A stretch of DNA of 64,000 nt, from NCBI GenBank assembly GCA_030411725.1, contig MU839829.1, positions 2,356,001-2,420,000 of the forward strand. Direction: 5' to 3'. This document shows positions 45,279 through 54,990 of the stretch, one piece after another. The notes under the pieces were generated by a model. The model did not search any database and was not told where the DNA came from. It saw only the letters and a list, made by a program, of their open reading frames with translations. The stretch's first letter is position 1, and every line of letters starts with the position of its first letter. This stretch comes from Echria macrotheca. Its lineage: Eukaryota > Ascomycota > Sordariomycetes > Sordariales > Schizotheciaceae. The translations under genes were made by a program, and so were the position numbers.

Positions 45279-46331
45279 TCAAACTTTCCCATCCCGCCGT
45301 AGACCATCCCACAGCGCCAGCGCCGCCAGCGTCTTGCCGTCGCGCGCCGCCTCCCTCCACACCTCCCGCATCGGCACTAACTTCAAAGTAATCTTCTCCC
45401 CCTCGTCCCGGAGCCCCGTCAGCCGACCGGTCCACTCGCCCAGCTGCGCGCGCGGGACCCGTCTCTCGTGCGCGTAGATGGGGATATACTCGTCGCACGC
45501 GCCAGGCGAGGGGAACACGCCCCGGGGCAGATTGCCATCCCTGATCAGCACCTCTTCCTTCTCAGGGGAAACCAAATCACTGAGACAGGTAAGCTCGGAC
45601 GAAGGGATATCCAGCCCCAGCTCCTCCTTGATCTCGTTCGCCGCCGTGCCGGAAAAGTTCCCCGCCTCGTCCACCATGCCCGCCGGCAGCTCGACGAACT
45701 CGAGACTGCCCGCCGCCACGCGCGGTTGCACCGTCAGGAGCACATAACGCTCGTCATCGTTTATCGTGTCGACGTCGTCGGGGATCAGCATGACCAGCAT
45801 GGCGACGCTGGGGCCGCGCAGGAACACGGCGCCGGGGAGCCATTCGTTTTTGTCGGTGGTGATTTTGCTCTGGAGCTTGAGGAAGCCGATGCGCCGCGGG
45901 CCGAAGAGGTCGTAGGCTTGGATGGTGATGGAGCGCAGGAGGTAGGGGGACTGGTGGAAGGGGTGGGAGGGGTTGGTGGATTGGAGGGCGAGGGAGGCTT
46001 GGAGGGTTTGGAGCCATGACTTTTTTTGGGGGGGGGGAGTTAGTTGTTGTTCCTGTTTGGAGGGAAGACGGGGAATTATTACGTTGAAGGGGTGGAACGA
46101 GAGCAGCTGGTCCTGGGATAGACCCTCGGGTAGGGTTATGGGGACTTTGAACTCGGGGTGCTCGAAGGTCGTCATTCTGGCTGCGAACCGGGTGGAATAT
46201 CTGGGCTTAAACAGGAGGTGCTGGGAATGGGTGATTGCGGGGAGGCGAGTAGAGAATGGGATGCCGAGGTGAGGTTGTGGATAGAAGACGGACTGGAATG
46301 CAGCCTCGCGAGTTCTTATGAATGAGCGCAT
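45279..46331 (-). CDS. Nudix hydrolase with atypical Nudix box (ADP-sugar diphosphatase-like)
   Basis: Intronless, 350 residues from the ATG at 46331. The Nudix fold centres on VELPAGMVDEAGN and NEIKEELGLD (218-241). Against the consensus GX5EX7REUXEEXGU, the first Glu is Gly (G224) and the Arg is Asn (N232), while E233, E236 and E237 that bind metal remain. FLRGPSVAMLVML before the box and PSPGACDEYIPIYAHE after it resemble the plant NUDX14-type ADP-sugar diphosphatases. The first ~50 residues (RSFIRTREAAFQ, KPRYSTRFAAR) look like a mitochondrial presequence; a second ATG at 46175 (MTTFEHPEF) could give a cytosolic 298-residue form. Substrate and activity are uncertain because of the two substitutions. 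Confidence 0.87.
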   Translation of the reverse strand: MRSFIRTREAAFQSVFYPQPHLGIPFSTRLPAITHSQHLLFKPRYSTRFAARMTTFEHPEFKVPITLPEGLSQDQLLSFHPFNVIIPRLPSKQEQQLTPPPQKKSWLQTLQASLALQSTNPSHPFHQSPYLLRSITIQAYDLFGPRRIGFLKLQSKITTDKNEWLPGAVFLRGPSVAMLVMLIPDDVDTINDDERYVLLTVQPRVAAGSLEFVELPAGMVDEAGNFSGTAANEIKEELGLDIPSSELTCLSDLVSPEKEEVLIRDGNLPRGVFPSPGACDEYIPIYAHERRVPRAQLGEWTGRLTGLRDEGEKITLKLVPMREVWREAARDGKTLAALALWDGLRRDGKV

Positions 46332-46869
46332 GAGATGTTTCCCCCCACGAGGCTTCAGGCGGATTCGGATGGCGCTGGCTGTGTTACACAGTCCAGCCGT
46401 TCTGCCTCGCCGGCGTCTGGGGATTGGAGGCCTGGAGCTTTCTGTGTAAGGCTGCAGTCCCCTGTAAATGCGGGGGCGGGGTAGCTTGAGCTTCACGGAA
46501 CTTTCCGGCCTCAACCTCCTTTGCTCGGGTGTTTACTCAGTAGAACGTCATGTATGTTTTGGTTTGCTGCAATCGAGATCTCTATCTACAACGGAATTCC
46601 CAAGAAACTTCTGGAGGACTGGCCCAGGGGTTATTTTCAGAACCAAGCCGGCACTCGCGGTCAGGTGGGACGGGACGATCTCGGGAGCTACCCACCATGA
46701 CGTTTGTCCGTCAATGAGTGACGTCAACCACAATAGCTTCTAGAGTATAATACGGAGGCCGTCCCCAATGGATTAGAGTATCGTAAAACAGATAGCACTT
46801 CAATCTCAAAGACATCGAACGAAATAAACTCTCCCAAAAAAAACAAACAAACCAAAACCAACTGTCAAC
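46332..46869. other. intergenic, divergent promoter
   Basis: Lies between the start codons of the minus-strand Nudix gene and the plus-strand small protein gene. No gene recognised. A-rich just before 46870. Confidence 0.6.
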
Positions 46870-47147
46870 ATGCCTCGCCAAGGAGACGGATCATCTGACA
46901 ACGCCATCCCCAAGGACCTCCCCAACATCATCCACGGCGCAGGGCCCGAGACCGTATGTTTCACTTGTGCCCTTTGACAAAGAAAAACAGGCAACTAACA
47001 GTGGTAAAATAGGACACACATGTGAGCCGTGCCGACAAGACGGCACCCTTGCCCGAGCCGGAGAAGGGCGCCGGCCTCCAGGACATGCCGGCCTCAGCGG
47101 GAGACAGCAAGGGGAAGAACCAGGGAGGGAGATCCAGGGTGAACTAG
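46870..47147 (+). CDS. small hydrophilic protein, 72 residues
   Basis: Too short to stand out as a single frame: exon 46870-46953 codes 28 residues (MPRQGDGSSD ... GAGPET), a GTATGT...AATAG intron spans 46954-47012, and exon 47013-47147 codes the rest (DTHVSRADK ... RSRVN). The intron is phase 0 and the start context CTGTCAACATGCC is good for a fungus. The product is very polar, with no signal peptide, membrane segment or Cys, and with a short pattern NIIHGAGPET then PLPEPEKG. Such proteins are common in ascomycetes and often stress- or development-induced, but no function is claimed. It ends 162 bp before the end of the convergent GST gene. Confidence 0.7.
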
Positions 47148-47308
47148 TGAACTAAACTGTCCTGAAATATAATGATGTGAACCAAACATAAACTCTACCG
47201 TGTGTCTATCTTAGCAACCGTGAAAGTACAGAAATTATGACAGTAGAGAAACTATAAAAGTAGAGAAACCATGACGGTAGAACGTGATATGAAAAAAGGG
47301 GGACAACA

Positions 47309-48184
47309 TCAAGGAAGACTCCTCCCCGCCCTCGTCGCCTTCGCAACCTCGCTCTGCGTGGTATTCTCAGCATACCGCCGATAAGCCTTGACATAATCCT
47401 CCTCATCGCTCCACGTATCCCGCACACTCTGCCTATTCGTAACCGCGTCAAACCAAACATCCCACCTCTCCCAAATTTTTTTCTCCTCTTCCCCCCCTCT
47501 CTCCCTCGCCTCCCGGATCCCCAGCCCCCCAGGCTTCTTATACCAATCCAACAAGAACAGCCGCATAGCCCACGGCGCCAGCATGACATCGACCAGACTA
47601 AACCTCCCCCCCAGAAACCAAGGCCCCTCCTCAGCAGGTCTCATCTCCTCCACAAAACTCCTCAAACCGTCCAAAAATTTCTCTCGTACCTCCTCCAAAC
47701 TCTCCCCCGACTCCTCAGAGTGCTGAATAAACCGATAAAACCCCGGCACGACCCGCGAACTCACAAAGTCCATCCACAACCGACACCGTGCCCTCTCGTA
47801 TTCACTCCCTTTGTCTCTAGGCAACAAATCCCGCCCATATAAACTCTGATCACAAAAAGCCTCGTCAAGATATTCAACCACCACGGCGCTCTCATACAAC
47901 ACCCTCACTTCCTCAGAATCGGAGTCGGGGGAGGGGTGAATAGCGAGCGTAGGCACCAGCCCGCGCGGATTGAGTCTTAAAAAATCGGCCGCCTTGTGGT
48001 ACGGATTGATCTCGACGTACTGGTGCGGGATTTTTTTTTCCGCGAGCACGATCCAGACGCGCTGGACGAAGGGGCAGAACCAGCCGCCGTAGAGCTTGAG
48101 CGGGTGGGGGGCTGCGTGCTTTGCTGCGAAGGCTGCTGCTGCGCCTGAGGGGGAGGGTTGGACTGTTGTGTCTACTGTGGCCAT
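47309..48184 (-). CDS. glutathione S-transferase, omega-like
   Basis: Cytosolic thiol transferase or dehydroascorbate reductase type. Intronless, 291 residues. The thioredoxin-like N-terminal domain starts near 29 (LKLYGGWFCPFVQR) with the catalytic Cys in CPF (C37), the omega-class signature in place of the Tyr/Ser of other classes. LVPTLAI and VLYESAVVVEYLDE carry the cis-Pro and the Glu-Ser glutathione-binding pair. The all-helical C-terminal domain follows with GPWFLGGRFSLVDVMLAPW, the conserved N-capping region. The tail after ~275 is polar and probably flexible. The true ATG at 48184 fits the family length with a ~28-residue Ala-rich extension. Confidence 0.93.
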   Translation of the reverse strand: MATVDTTVQPSPSGAAAAFAAKHAAPHPLKLYGGWFCPFVQRVWIVLAEKKIPHQYVEINPYHKAADFLRLNPRGLVPTLAIHPSPDSDSEEVRVLYESAVVVEYLDEAFCDQSLYGRDLLPRDKGSEYERARCRLWMDFVSSRVVPGFYRFIQHSEESGESLEEVREKFLDGLRSFVEEMRPAEEGPWFLGGRFSLVDVMLAPWAMRLFLLDWYKKPGGLGIREARERGGEEEKKIWERWDVWFDAVTNRQSVRDTWSDEEDYVKAYRRYAENTTQSEVAKATRAGRSLP

Positions 48185-48583
48185 TTTTTGACAGAGAATT
48201 GGTCTCCCAGGATGGATGGGGTACCTTAGTTGAGATCAGTTTTGAAAAGATGGTTTGAAGTGTTTGTTTTGTGTGCGAGAGACAGAGAAAGAGAGTTGCT
48301 GGCTGTACTTGTGGTCAATGACGTTGACCTGGGACAAGAGGCGGGGAATTGCACGGCAGTGGACGGATATAATGCATTACCTACAGGAATCACATGAACC
48401 AATGGCAACACACCATTTACAATCTTTTGAATATACTTTATACTGCGACCATATACAGCGGACTTCTCATCAAAACCGCAGCTCGTGTCAAATCTATGGA
48501 CAACCACACCCATTACCCACCCCGCTTATACCGACAACCACTGGCAACACAAACCTAGACGTGGACATCCTACTGTCCCAGCC
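48185..48583. other. intergenic, 399 bp
   Basis: GST promoter and the 3' flank of the membrane protein gene. No gene recognised. Confidence 0.65.
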
Positions 48584-50257
48584 CTAACCGTACCACACAT
48601 CTGAGCCCGTGGTGGTCGTCGTGTTAGTCGTCGCCGTGTATCGCGCGTTGGCTTCGTTCCGGAACGCCGGCTGAGGCGGCTTGAACTGCGGCATGGGCGG
48701 TCTGCTCGGCGGGTCGGCCTGCCACGGGGGCATAGGCCCTGGCTTGGTCGGCGGGATGGGAGGCGCATCAGCACTGGGCCATCTCGTCACCCCTGACTGG
48801 CGCGGCGTCTTGACATTGTCCAGCCACTGTATCACCGGTTTCGGTTTACCACCCGGGGGAGGTGCCATCATAGGGGTCGGCGGTCCAGCAAGCGCGGTAT
48901 AGGCAGTCTCGTCCAAGAAGCCCGGTTGGAATGGCACCGGCTGTGCGTTCGGCCCTGAGTCACGACCGCCGTTCTCCGCCCGGAACGTTGCCTGCATGAG
49001 GTGGTCCATCATCTCCGAGTTTGTCTTCTTCTCCCCAAGCGATGGGGGCGGCAGGATCGGGATGGTGTCCTTCTCCATCGTGGCCCCATTGTACGCCATG
49101 CCGGGGGCGCTGTCTCGGTTGGACTTTCTGCCGAAGAAGGGTAAAGGAGACGAGTCGTTGTTGCGCCGCCATTTCTTGTACAAGAAAGCGGCTCCGACCA
49201 AAAGACCAATCAATGCTGACAGGTTAGCTTGGCTAGTAGCGCATAGTTCGTCGGACTTACCAAGTACTCCAACAACGATCCCAGCGGCGGCGCCTGCGTT
49301 CATACGAGGTTCCTCTCCTGTCGCGGCACCCAGGGTGTTACCAGCTTCCGCGTTGTCCTCCTGGACGGAACCGCCGAGCGCCGTGGTGGCCACAGGCGCA
49401 ACATCGGTTGTCGGTACTTCCAGTGTTGGCAGCGGCGTTGGTGCGATAGTGGACGACGAGGACGATATCAAAGCCCCCGTCCCCGATGCAGATGGAGTTG
49501 CCTGTGTTCTCGTTGCCGTCTGTGAAGGGAGTGGCAGAGTCTGTACCCCGCCGCCAGGAATGGAAGTAGTCGATTCGGTTACGGCAGGAAGGGCGACAAC
49601 TACTGTGGATGATGAGGACGTGCTGGTTGTACCCGGGTTAGCCGGGGCTAGGGCTGGTGGAGGTGGCCTTGTTGTGGCTGCCGTAGAAGTCGAGGCCGGA
49701 GGCGGTGGCGGCGGAGGAGCTGCGCTGCTGCTAGTCGTCAAGGCCGGTGGAGGCGGAGGCGTGGCGATCGCGGCAGGTGCAGTAGTTGCCGGGGGCGGCG
49801 GCGGAGGGGGAGCAGTGGTGGTAGCTTCGTCTTCCGATGCAGAATCCGAGAGAGAGTCGATTCCGTCTGACACCGAATCACTCACACTCTCCTCCTCAAC
49901 TCCTCCTTCGGCCGCACCAAGAGTGGACCCGGGAAGTACTACTGCCTTCTCGGTAGGTGGGATGATGGGTTGAACCACCTTGTTTGCTCCTCCGGCGACG
50001 ACACTTCCAGATCCCACACCCAACGTGGTTCCTGACGATCCACCGACGGCCCCGACAGACTGTCCGGCATTACCAGTCGGCCGGGTCAATGGCCGGGCTA
50101 TCGGGAAAGCATCCTCATCGTCCGAGTCCGAGTCCGGGCCTGAGTCCTCCCCTGAGGCAAAGCCATCACTGTCGTCGTCCCGCTGCGAGAGCCATCTTCG
50201 TTCGTTCTTCCGCTTGACGTAGTTACGCCGGCGGAGAGATGGTCCTGTCGATCTCAT
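48584..50257 (-). CDS. Pro/Ser/Thr-rich single-pass membrane protein
   Basis: The frame is open throughout, but a 45-nt intron (49260-49216: GTAAGT, branch GCTAAC, GTCAG) is almost certainly removed, giving 542 residues. Splicing joins GIVVGVL to ALIGLLVGAAFLYKKW, making one continuous membrane helix (about 322-345) with a basic stop-transfer. Unspliced, 15 polar residues would break the helix. The N-terminal part is acidic then Ser/Thr/Pro-rich with polyproline runs and no signal peptide; the C-terminal part is Pro-rich with PP-x-P motifs and ends in SDVWYG. Topology resembles fungal wall-sensor-like proteins (long Ser/Thr outer region, one helix, short cytosolic tail), but the missing signal peptide leaves orientation open. 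Residues 1-25 are very basic. Function unknown. Confidence 0.8.
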   Translation of the reverse strand: MRSTGPSLRRRNYVKRKNERRWLSQRDDDSDGFASGEDSGPDSDSDDEDAFPIARPLTRPTGNAGQSVGAVGGSSGTTLGVGSGSVVAGGANKVVQPIIPPTEKAVVLPGSTLGAAEGGVEEESVSDSVSDGIDSLSDSASEDEATTTAPPPPPPPATTAPAAIATPPPPPALTTSSSAAPPPPPPPASTSTAATTRPPPPALAPANPGTTSTSSSSTVVVALPAVTESTTSIPGGGVQTLPLPSQTATRTQATPSASGTGALISSSSSTIAPTPLPTLEVPTTDVAPVATTALGGSVQEDNAEAGNTLGAATGEEPRMNAGAAAGIVVGVLGKSDELCATSQANLSALIGLLVGAAFLYKKWRRNNDSSPLPFFGRKSNRDSAPGMAYNGATMEKDTIPILPPPSLGEKKTNSEMMDHLMQATFRAENGGRDSGPNAQPVPFQPGFLDETAYTALAGPPTPMMAPPPGGKPKPVIQWLDNVKTPRQSGVTRWPSADAPPIPPTKPGPMPPWQADPPSRPPMPQFKPPQPAFRNEANARYTATTNTTTTTGSDVWYG

Positions 50258-52146
50258 GGTTCTTGTTGAAGCGACCTCCTGCTGCCCAACCGTCTATACC
50301 GTCTTCGCCTTGCCCTGGAGATCGATCGTCATCTGCTAGACTGCCGGCGTCTGGTTGAGAAGAGAGAGAAGAGAAGGTGGGATGAAGATATACGCAAATA
50401 AAACCGCAGAACCAGCTGCCTCCTTTCCAAACCACCAGACAAGAAAAGAAGGAGATGGGATGGCGAGAGACCGGTGATCTTCTCGACCCAGAGTTGCCAA
50501 GGGGGAGGAAGAGGAGGAAGAAGAGTCCAAGAGAGCGGTCGACTACATTTTACAAAGGGTTCCCTCTCCATTCTGCTGTCTTAGTGATCGGCAGGGCGAA
50601 GCGTGCCGAGAGCCGCCAGCAAGAGTGGGAATGCTGGCAGCGTGCATGAAACAAAGTCGTGCTGAGACGAGGAGTTGCTGCCAAGTGATGGCAGCCAAGA
50701 CTGTCTGAGTTCTTCAGCGAAGAAGAACAGCGGAAGCCCACTGAAGAGGTAATGGTTGGTGGGGGACGCACGCTGATCAAGCTGCCAAGCAAGCTGCCAA
50801 GCAGGCCTGCCCGCGGCTGGGCGGTGGATTGGCCAGGGGAAGAAACCGTCGATGCGGCAGCCGTGAGGGTCGCTTTCCCCTGAGCAGAGCCGCACAACCG
50901 TAAACACGGCGGACGGAGCACACGACCTCTTGCCGTGTTTGCCGGGCATCGAAAAGTTGGAGCTTTTCCATGTCCACAGCTGTTTTGCAGCTGATTGCAT
51001 CACATCGTCCGAACTGCCTCTGCCAGTATCCACCTCCCCTGACGATAATGTTAGCACTGTCTGCAAGACACGCACCGTACCTTAACAAGAGCGATACCTC
51101 GTAGCATTTCCAGCCCGATGATTGAAGACGACCGACCAACCATCACGGCGATGCTCACAAACATTCGAACCCAACAGAGGCAGGATTACGCGGATGCCAA
51201 GCCGTGGTAACAGCCGTTGCAGCCCGATATCACCACTCACAGGCCGAATTCGACGACCTGGCGGATTCGTCTTCCATCGTGGGCCTTTTTCGGAGGCCCT
51301 GCTCAATCGCGCGGCAAGTGAAGCTGGAAAGAATTACCGGACTTGGCGGCCAACTGTCGATCGGTTAGTGCAGCCGAGCACCCTGCAAGCAGTTGACAGC
51401 GGGGAGTTTCACTGGTGGCGACGCAGTGGATTGGTCCTTCCCCCCCCAACACCATGCCGCACCACCAAGATCACCAAAACCCAGTAGCCGATCATCTTCG
51501 ACAGCCAGGGGCACCCAGGGACGATTGTGGGTATCGCCTTCGTTCCATCTGATCCTTCATCAACACCACGAACAGTTCTCTTGTCCGTGCTCGCCAAGAC
51601 GGTCCTGTCGCCTTGACGAGAAGCAGCCCGGCCAGTCTCTCTCGGTTTATCCTTCCCTCCTTCTAGCGATTGCCTGGATGGCGGCACATCAACCCCGGAT
51701 TCCAAGGCCGTCTGATGGTGGCTGTGAGGCCCAAGACTTCCACACTCAAGGGTCTTGTCACTTCGTCTGCTTCGAATGTCCAGTCTTCGGGTTGTGAAAC
51801 CTAACATTTCCGTCTAGTGGCCCTATCAGAAGCCACCTCCACGCTTATACGGCACTCCATCGTTGCCCACTCGCGCTTGTGTGAATCATGGAGTATACAC
51901 TACCATTCAGCGAATGGGCTCACAACTGCTCGGCGCGGCCCCCCTTGCCTGGTCAGGTCAGCGGTCTTGAGCATGTATAAACCTTGGGCAGCGCTCCCAA
52001 TGCGAACATGATCTACAATTTAACTTCAACTGTACTTGCTGGATCAAGAGTTATCTTTCCCCCTGTTGTTTATACATTGTTTACTTGCCGGCAAGTTATC
52101 TTTCATTTCTGATTTCGAACTTTGCTTTTCCAACCTTTCTATCAAG
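50258..52146. other. intergenic, about 1.9 kb, divergent promoters
   Basis: Between the membrane protein gene (minus) and the cytochrome-domain gene (plus). A 12-bp unit (caagctgccaag) is tandemly duplicated near 50778-50801. No gene recognised. The last 150 bases are T-rich leader-like DNA. Confidence 0.6.
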
Positions 52147-53646
52147 ATGTCCCAAGCCACAGCGAGACCACAACACCGGACTCGGAGGACGCCACAGCGC
52201 GTCAAGAATCGCACCGGTCGAGGCCTTCTCCTCGGCCTCGCCCTGGCATCCCCGGCTGTTGGTCAGACAACATCGGCCTTCACCGACCAGGCTACCGGCA
52301 TCCAGTTCCAGCGCTTCTTCGGAGCCCGTACCGGCTTCGGCTTCGGCATTGCCCTCCCCACGAATCCGTCCAACAGCTTCATCGGCCAGCTATCGTTTCC
52401 TCTTGCGAATGGTGCCGGCTGGGGAGGCTTCTCCCTGACCGGTGACATGGAAGGGCCTCTCCTCATGGCCGCCTGGCCAGATGGGCAGGGCAAGGTCGTT
52501 GCCTCTTTCCGCCAGGCCTTCAACGAGGACGACAACCCCCCGGAGGTGACCGGATCCTTCGCCGTCCGCCCCATCGCCACAGGCACATCCGTCAACAACA
52601 CCTTCCTCACGTTTACCTTTCTCTGTGAAGGCTGTCTCGACGATACACTGGGGCTGGGTGCTGCCCGGACGGCCGGGACCGCGGAAATGGGCTGGGGACT
52701 TGCTAGCATCCCGGTGAGAAACCCGGGCAGCTCGAACGGCGTCCTCGGTTTCCACAACTCGGGCTTCGGCGACTTCAGGGCGAACCTCGCGGCAGCCAGG
52801 AATGCCGAGTTCGCCACCTGGGCTGCGCTTGCGGGAGAGCCGCTTGCGCCCAGTGCCGGCGCCAGAGCGTTTACCCAAAATGCGGGTAGCGGCGACGAGG
52901 GAGATGGCAGCGGCGACAGTGGCAATAGCAGTGGCGACGACAGTGACAGCGACAACGGCTTCGTCGGGGCCGGACGGGCTGCTGTTGGGGGTGCCGCCGC
53001 CACCGGCGGCAACAGGGGGGCTGTAAACCGCAACAGAGTCGCCGGGAATCGCGCCAACAGGGCTAACCGCCGGGCCACCAAAGGCGTGAGCGCTGCTGTC
53101 ATTGATGACGCTGAGCCAAAGGGAGAGGGACTTGGTCGCCGCCAGTTCAACGATACGAGCGACGACGGCTTTACCGACAACAGCCTCGACAGCGACAGCG
53201 ACTTCTTTGGTGCTGCAGGACGTCCGGCCGCGGCCAGTAGCCGGGTGGCTGCGAACAACCGCGTGGCCGCGAATAGGGGCAACAGGCGTCCGAGACGGAG
53301 GTCTACGGGCGAGGTCTCTGCGGCTCGCTCCCGTCGAAGCTTGAACCGCAGGCAGGGTTTCAACACGGATTCCGACAATGATAGCGCCGATAGCCTGAAC
53401 GGCTTTGACAGCGGCGATGATACCGATGATGGGTTCTTTGGCGCTGCTGGGCGGGGTGGCGCTAGACAGGGTGCTGCCGCTGCTGCCACGGGCAACAACC
53501 GAGCAGCGGCCAACAGCAGGGGCAACCAGGGCATCAGACAGAGAGCTGTGAGCGAGAAGATGCGAGCCCGTCGTCAGGCTGGTGGTCGGGGTAGATTCAC
53601 TGATAGCGGCGAGAGTGGCGATGATAGCGGTGACGAGACGGACTGA
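52147..53646 (+). CDS. CDH-type cytochrome (DOMON) domain protein with Kex2-like repeat tail
   Basis: Intronless, 499 residues from the ATG at 52147. After a very basic first 25 residues, a hydrophobic stretch ending SPAVGQ (about 26-40) looks like a signal peptide with a long n-region or a signal anchor. Residues ~41-230 match the haem b cytochrome domain of cellobiose dehydrogenase: GIQFQRFF, GWGGFSLTGDM with the candidate axial Met101, AAWPDG, and GFHNSGFGDF with the candidate axial His203. No flavin domain follows. Instead residues 245-499 are three imperfect units, each with an acidic SD-rich stretch, a G(F/V)xGAAGR-type motif and an Arg/Asn-rich stretch closing in RR|Q (331-333, 401-403, 475-477), resembling Kex2 sites. 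If secreted, the tail could be cut to peptides. That is inference. Confidence 0.85.
   Translation: MSQATARPQHRTRRTPQRVKNRTGRGLLLGLALASPAVGQTTSAFTDQATGIQFQRFFGARTGFGFGIALPTNPSNSFIGQLSFPLANGAGWGGFSLTGDMEGPLLMAAWPDGQGKVVASFRQAFNEDDNPPEVTGSFAVRPIATGTSVNNTFLTFTFLCEGCLDDTLGLGAARTAGTAEMGWGLASIPVRNPGSSNGVLGFHNSGFGDFRANLAAARNAEFATWAALAGEPLAPSAGARAFTQNAGSGDEGDGSGDSGNSSGDDSDSDNGFVGAGRAAVGGAAATGGNRGAVNRNRVAGNRANRANRRATKGVSAAVIDDAEPKGEGLGRRQFNDTSDDGFTDNSLDSDSDFFGAAGRPAAASSRVAANNRVAANRGNRRPRRRSTGEVSAARSRRSLNRRQGFNTDSDNDSADSLNGFDSGDDTDDGFFGAAGRGGARQGAAAAATGNNRAAANSRGNQGIRQRAVSEKMRARRQAGGRGRFTDSGESGDDSGDETD
52950..53630 (+). repeat. three imperfect Kex2-site-bounded protein repeats
   Basis: Diverged units of about 75-83 codons. 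Each carries SDSDNGF/SDSDFFG/TDDGFFG then GAGR or GAAGR, an Asn/Arg/Ala-rich stretch, and LGRRQF, LNRRQGF or RARRQAG. Divergence is high, so the duplication is old. Confidence 0.75.
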
Positions 53647-54990
53647 TTTCTGGCCTCTTTTTCTATTATCAGCGTTTTACCTTGCCTGGGTAGTGAAGGA
53701 TGCGAGTTTTGTTTTTTCATTTGTTTCTTTCGACATGTACTTCTGTACTGTACATAGATGTGATATCCCGTATATAGCTGTAGATAGTGTCCAACCAGGT
53801 CTCAAGAATAACAACATTCTCTCTGAATTCTGAACAGGCAAGGCGTAATCCGTAGAAGCTGCTGAGATTATCAAAAAGTTAGCCCCCTAGATAGTCGCCA
53901 GCATCAGGTGCGAGGGTACCCCCCCTTTTCCATCCCCTTTTCCAGGTTCCCATTCAAAACACAAGCGACCCACCCGCAGACCCGCAACCTTTTTTGCACC
54001 GCCCGCCCACTCGCCCACCAACAAGGCCAAGAATACGTCATGTTTGAGAAGGGGGGGAAAGCGGGAAAAGCGGGATGCTGAGTTTGAGAAGATGGACACC
54101 TACATACCAAACTAAGCACAGACTGGAGACTGGAGACAAGAGACAAAAAAAAGATGCCGAGTCTTCCGGTCGGTATTCAGGTCCACCTTTCCAAGCGCAA
54201 CATTACCATTGCAAAACAGAGTCGAGTCTCCTATCCGCATGGCATAGGTAGTTACCTAGTGACCGACCGGTGAGTTTCTATCTTTATTACACGCTCCCTC
54301 GGTACCTATTTACGTACGGAGTACGTTCATCGGCAAGACAGTGTGGTACCTTGGTACCTTGGTAAATAAATGAACTGTAAACCGCACCTAGATACCTAAA
54401 TAAAGATCTGGCAAAAATTCAATCAAAATCCGACTCCGAGTCGTAGATATTTTGACTTTGAATTCCAGCTTTCATCTTTGTCTCAATCCTTTCCTTTATA
54501 GTAGGAACGAGAAGTTTCCCTTTATTCCTCTTATAGCACCTACACATCCTTGAATACGTATTTATTTAAAAAAGATTTTTGATCAGGCGACACCATCCCC
54601 ACTGACATTGCGGCACCCATAGACTGCCACTTCCCGGATTTTGACATCAACAGCCAAATATAGGCGAACAAAAATCAAAGCGTTCCTAACCCAGTCCATT
54701 CTGATGGAAATATATGTACATGGAGGCTGGAGATGAACCGGGCCAGAGCGTTCTTTTATTTTTTATTTTTTCGGTCCCCAAAAACCATAGCCACGAAACA
54801 CCAAACTGGGTAATCAAAACTCTCGGTCGTGAAAACGTCCAGACGCCGACCGCTGCCGAGCCAATTCCCTCGTCCCCGTCATCCTTTGCAGACACATGCC
54901 GCTACTCAACAAAAGTATATACATCGTCACACTCGTATCAACAAAAGCTACTGAGTACGGGCTCAGATTGGAGATATGTAATCAAACATC
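53647..54990. other. intergenic, about 1.3 kb
   Basis: 3' flanks of convergent genes. AT-rich with GGTACC-containing short repeats at 54345-54364 (unit ggtacctt, two and a half copies) and an ACGTACGGAGTACGT imperfect palindrome near 54312-54326. No gene recognised. Confidence 0.6.

Noticed and set aside
48996..49973. 325-codon frame antisense to the membrane protein gene
   Set aside because: Val/Gly-rich shadow of Pro/Thr/Ala codons on the coding strand.
52263..53534. 423-codon frame antisense to the cytochrome-domain gene
   Set aside because: Leu/Ala/Pro-rich shadow of the repeat-coding strand; the plus strand has a real domain.
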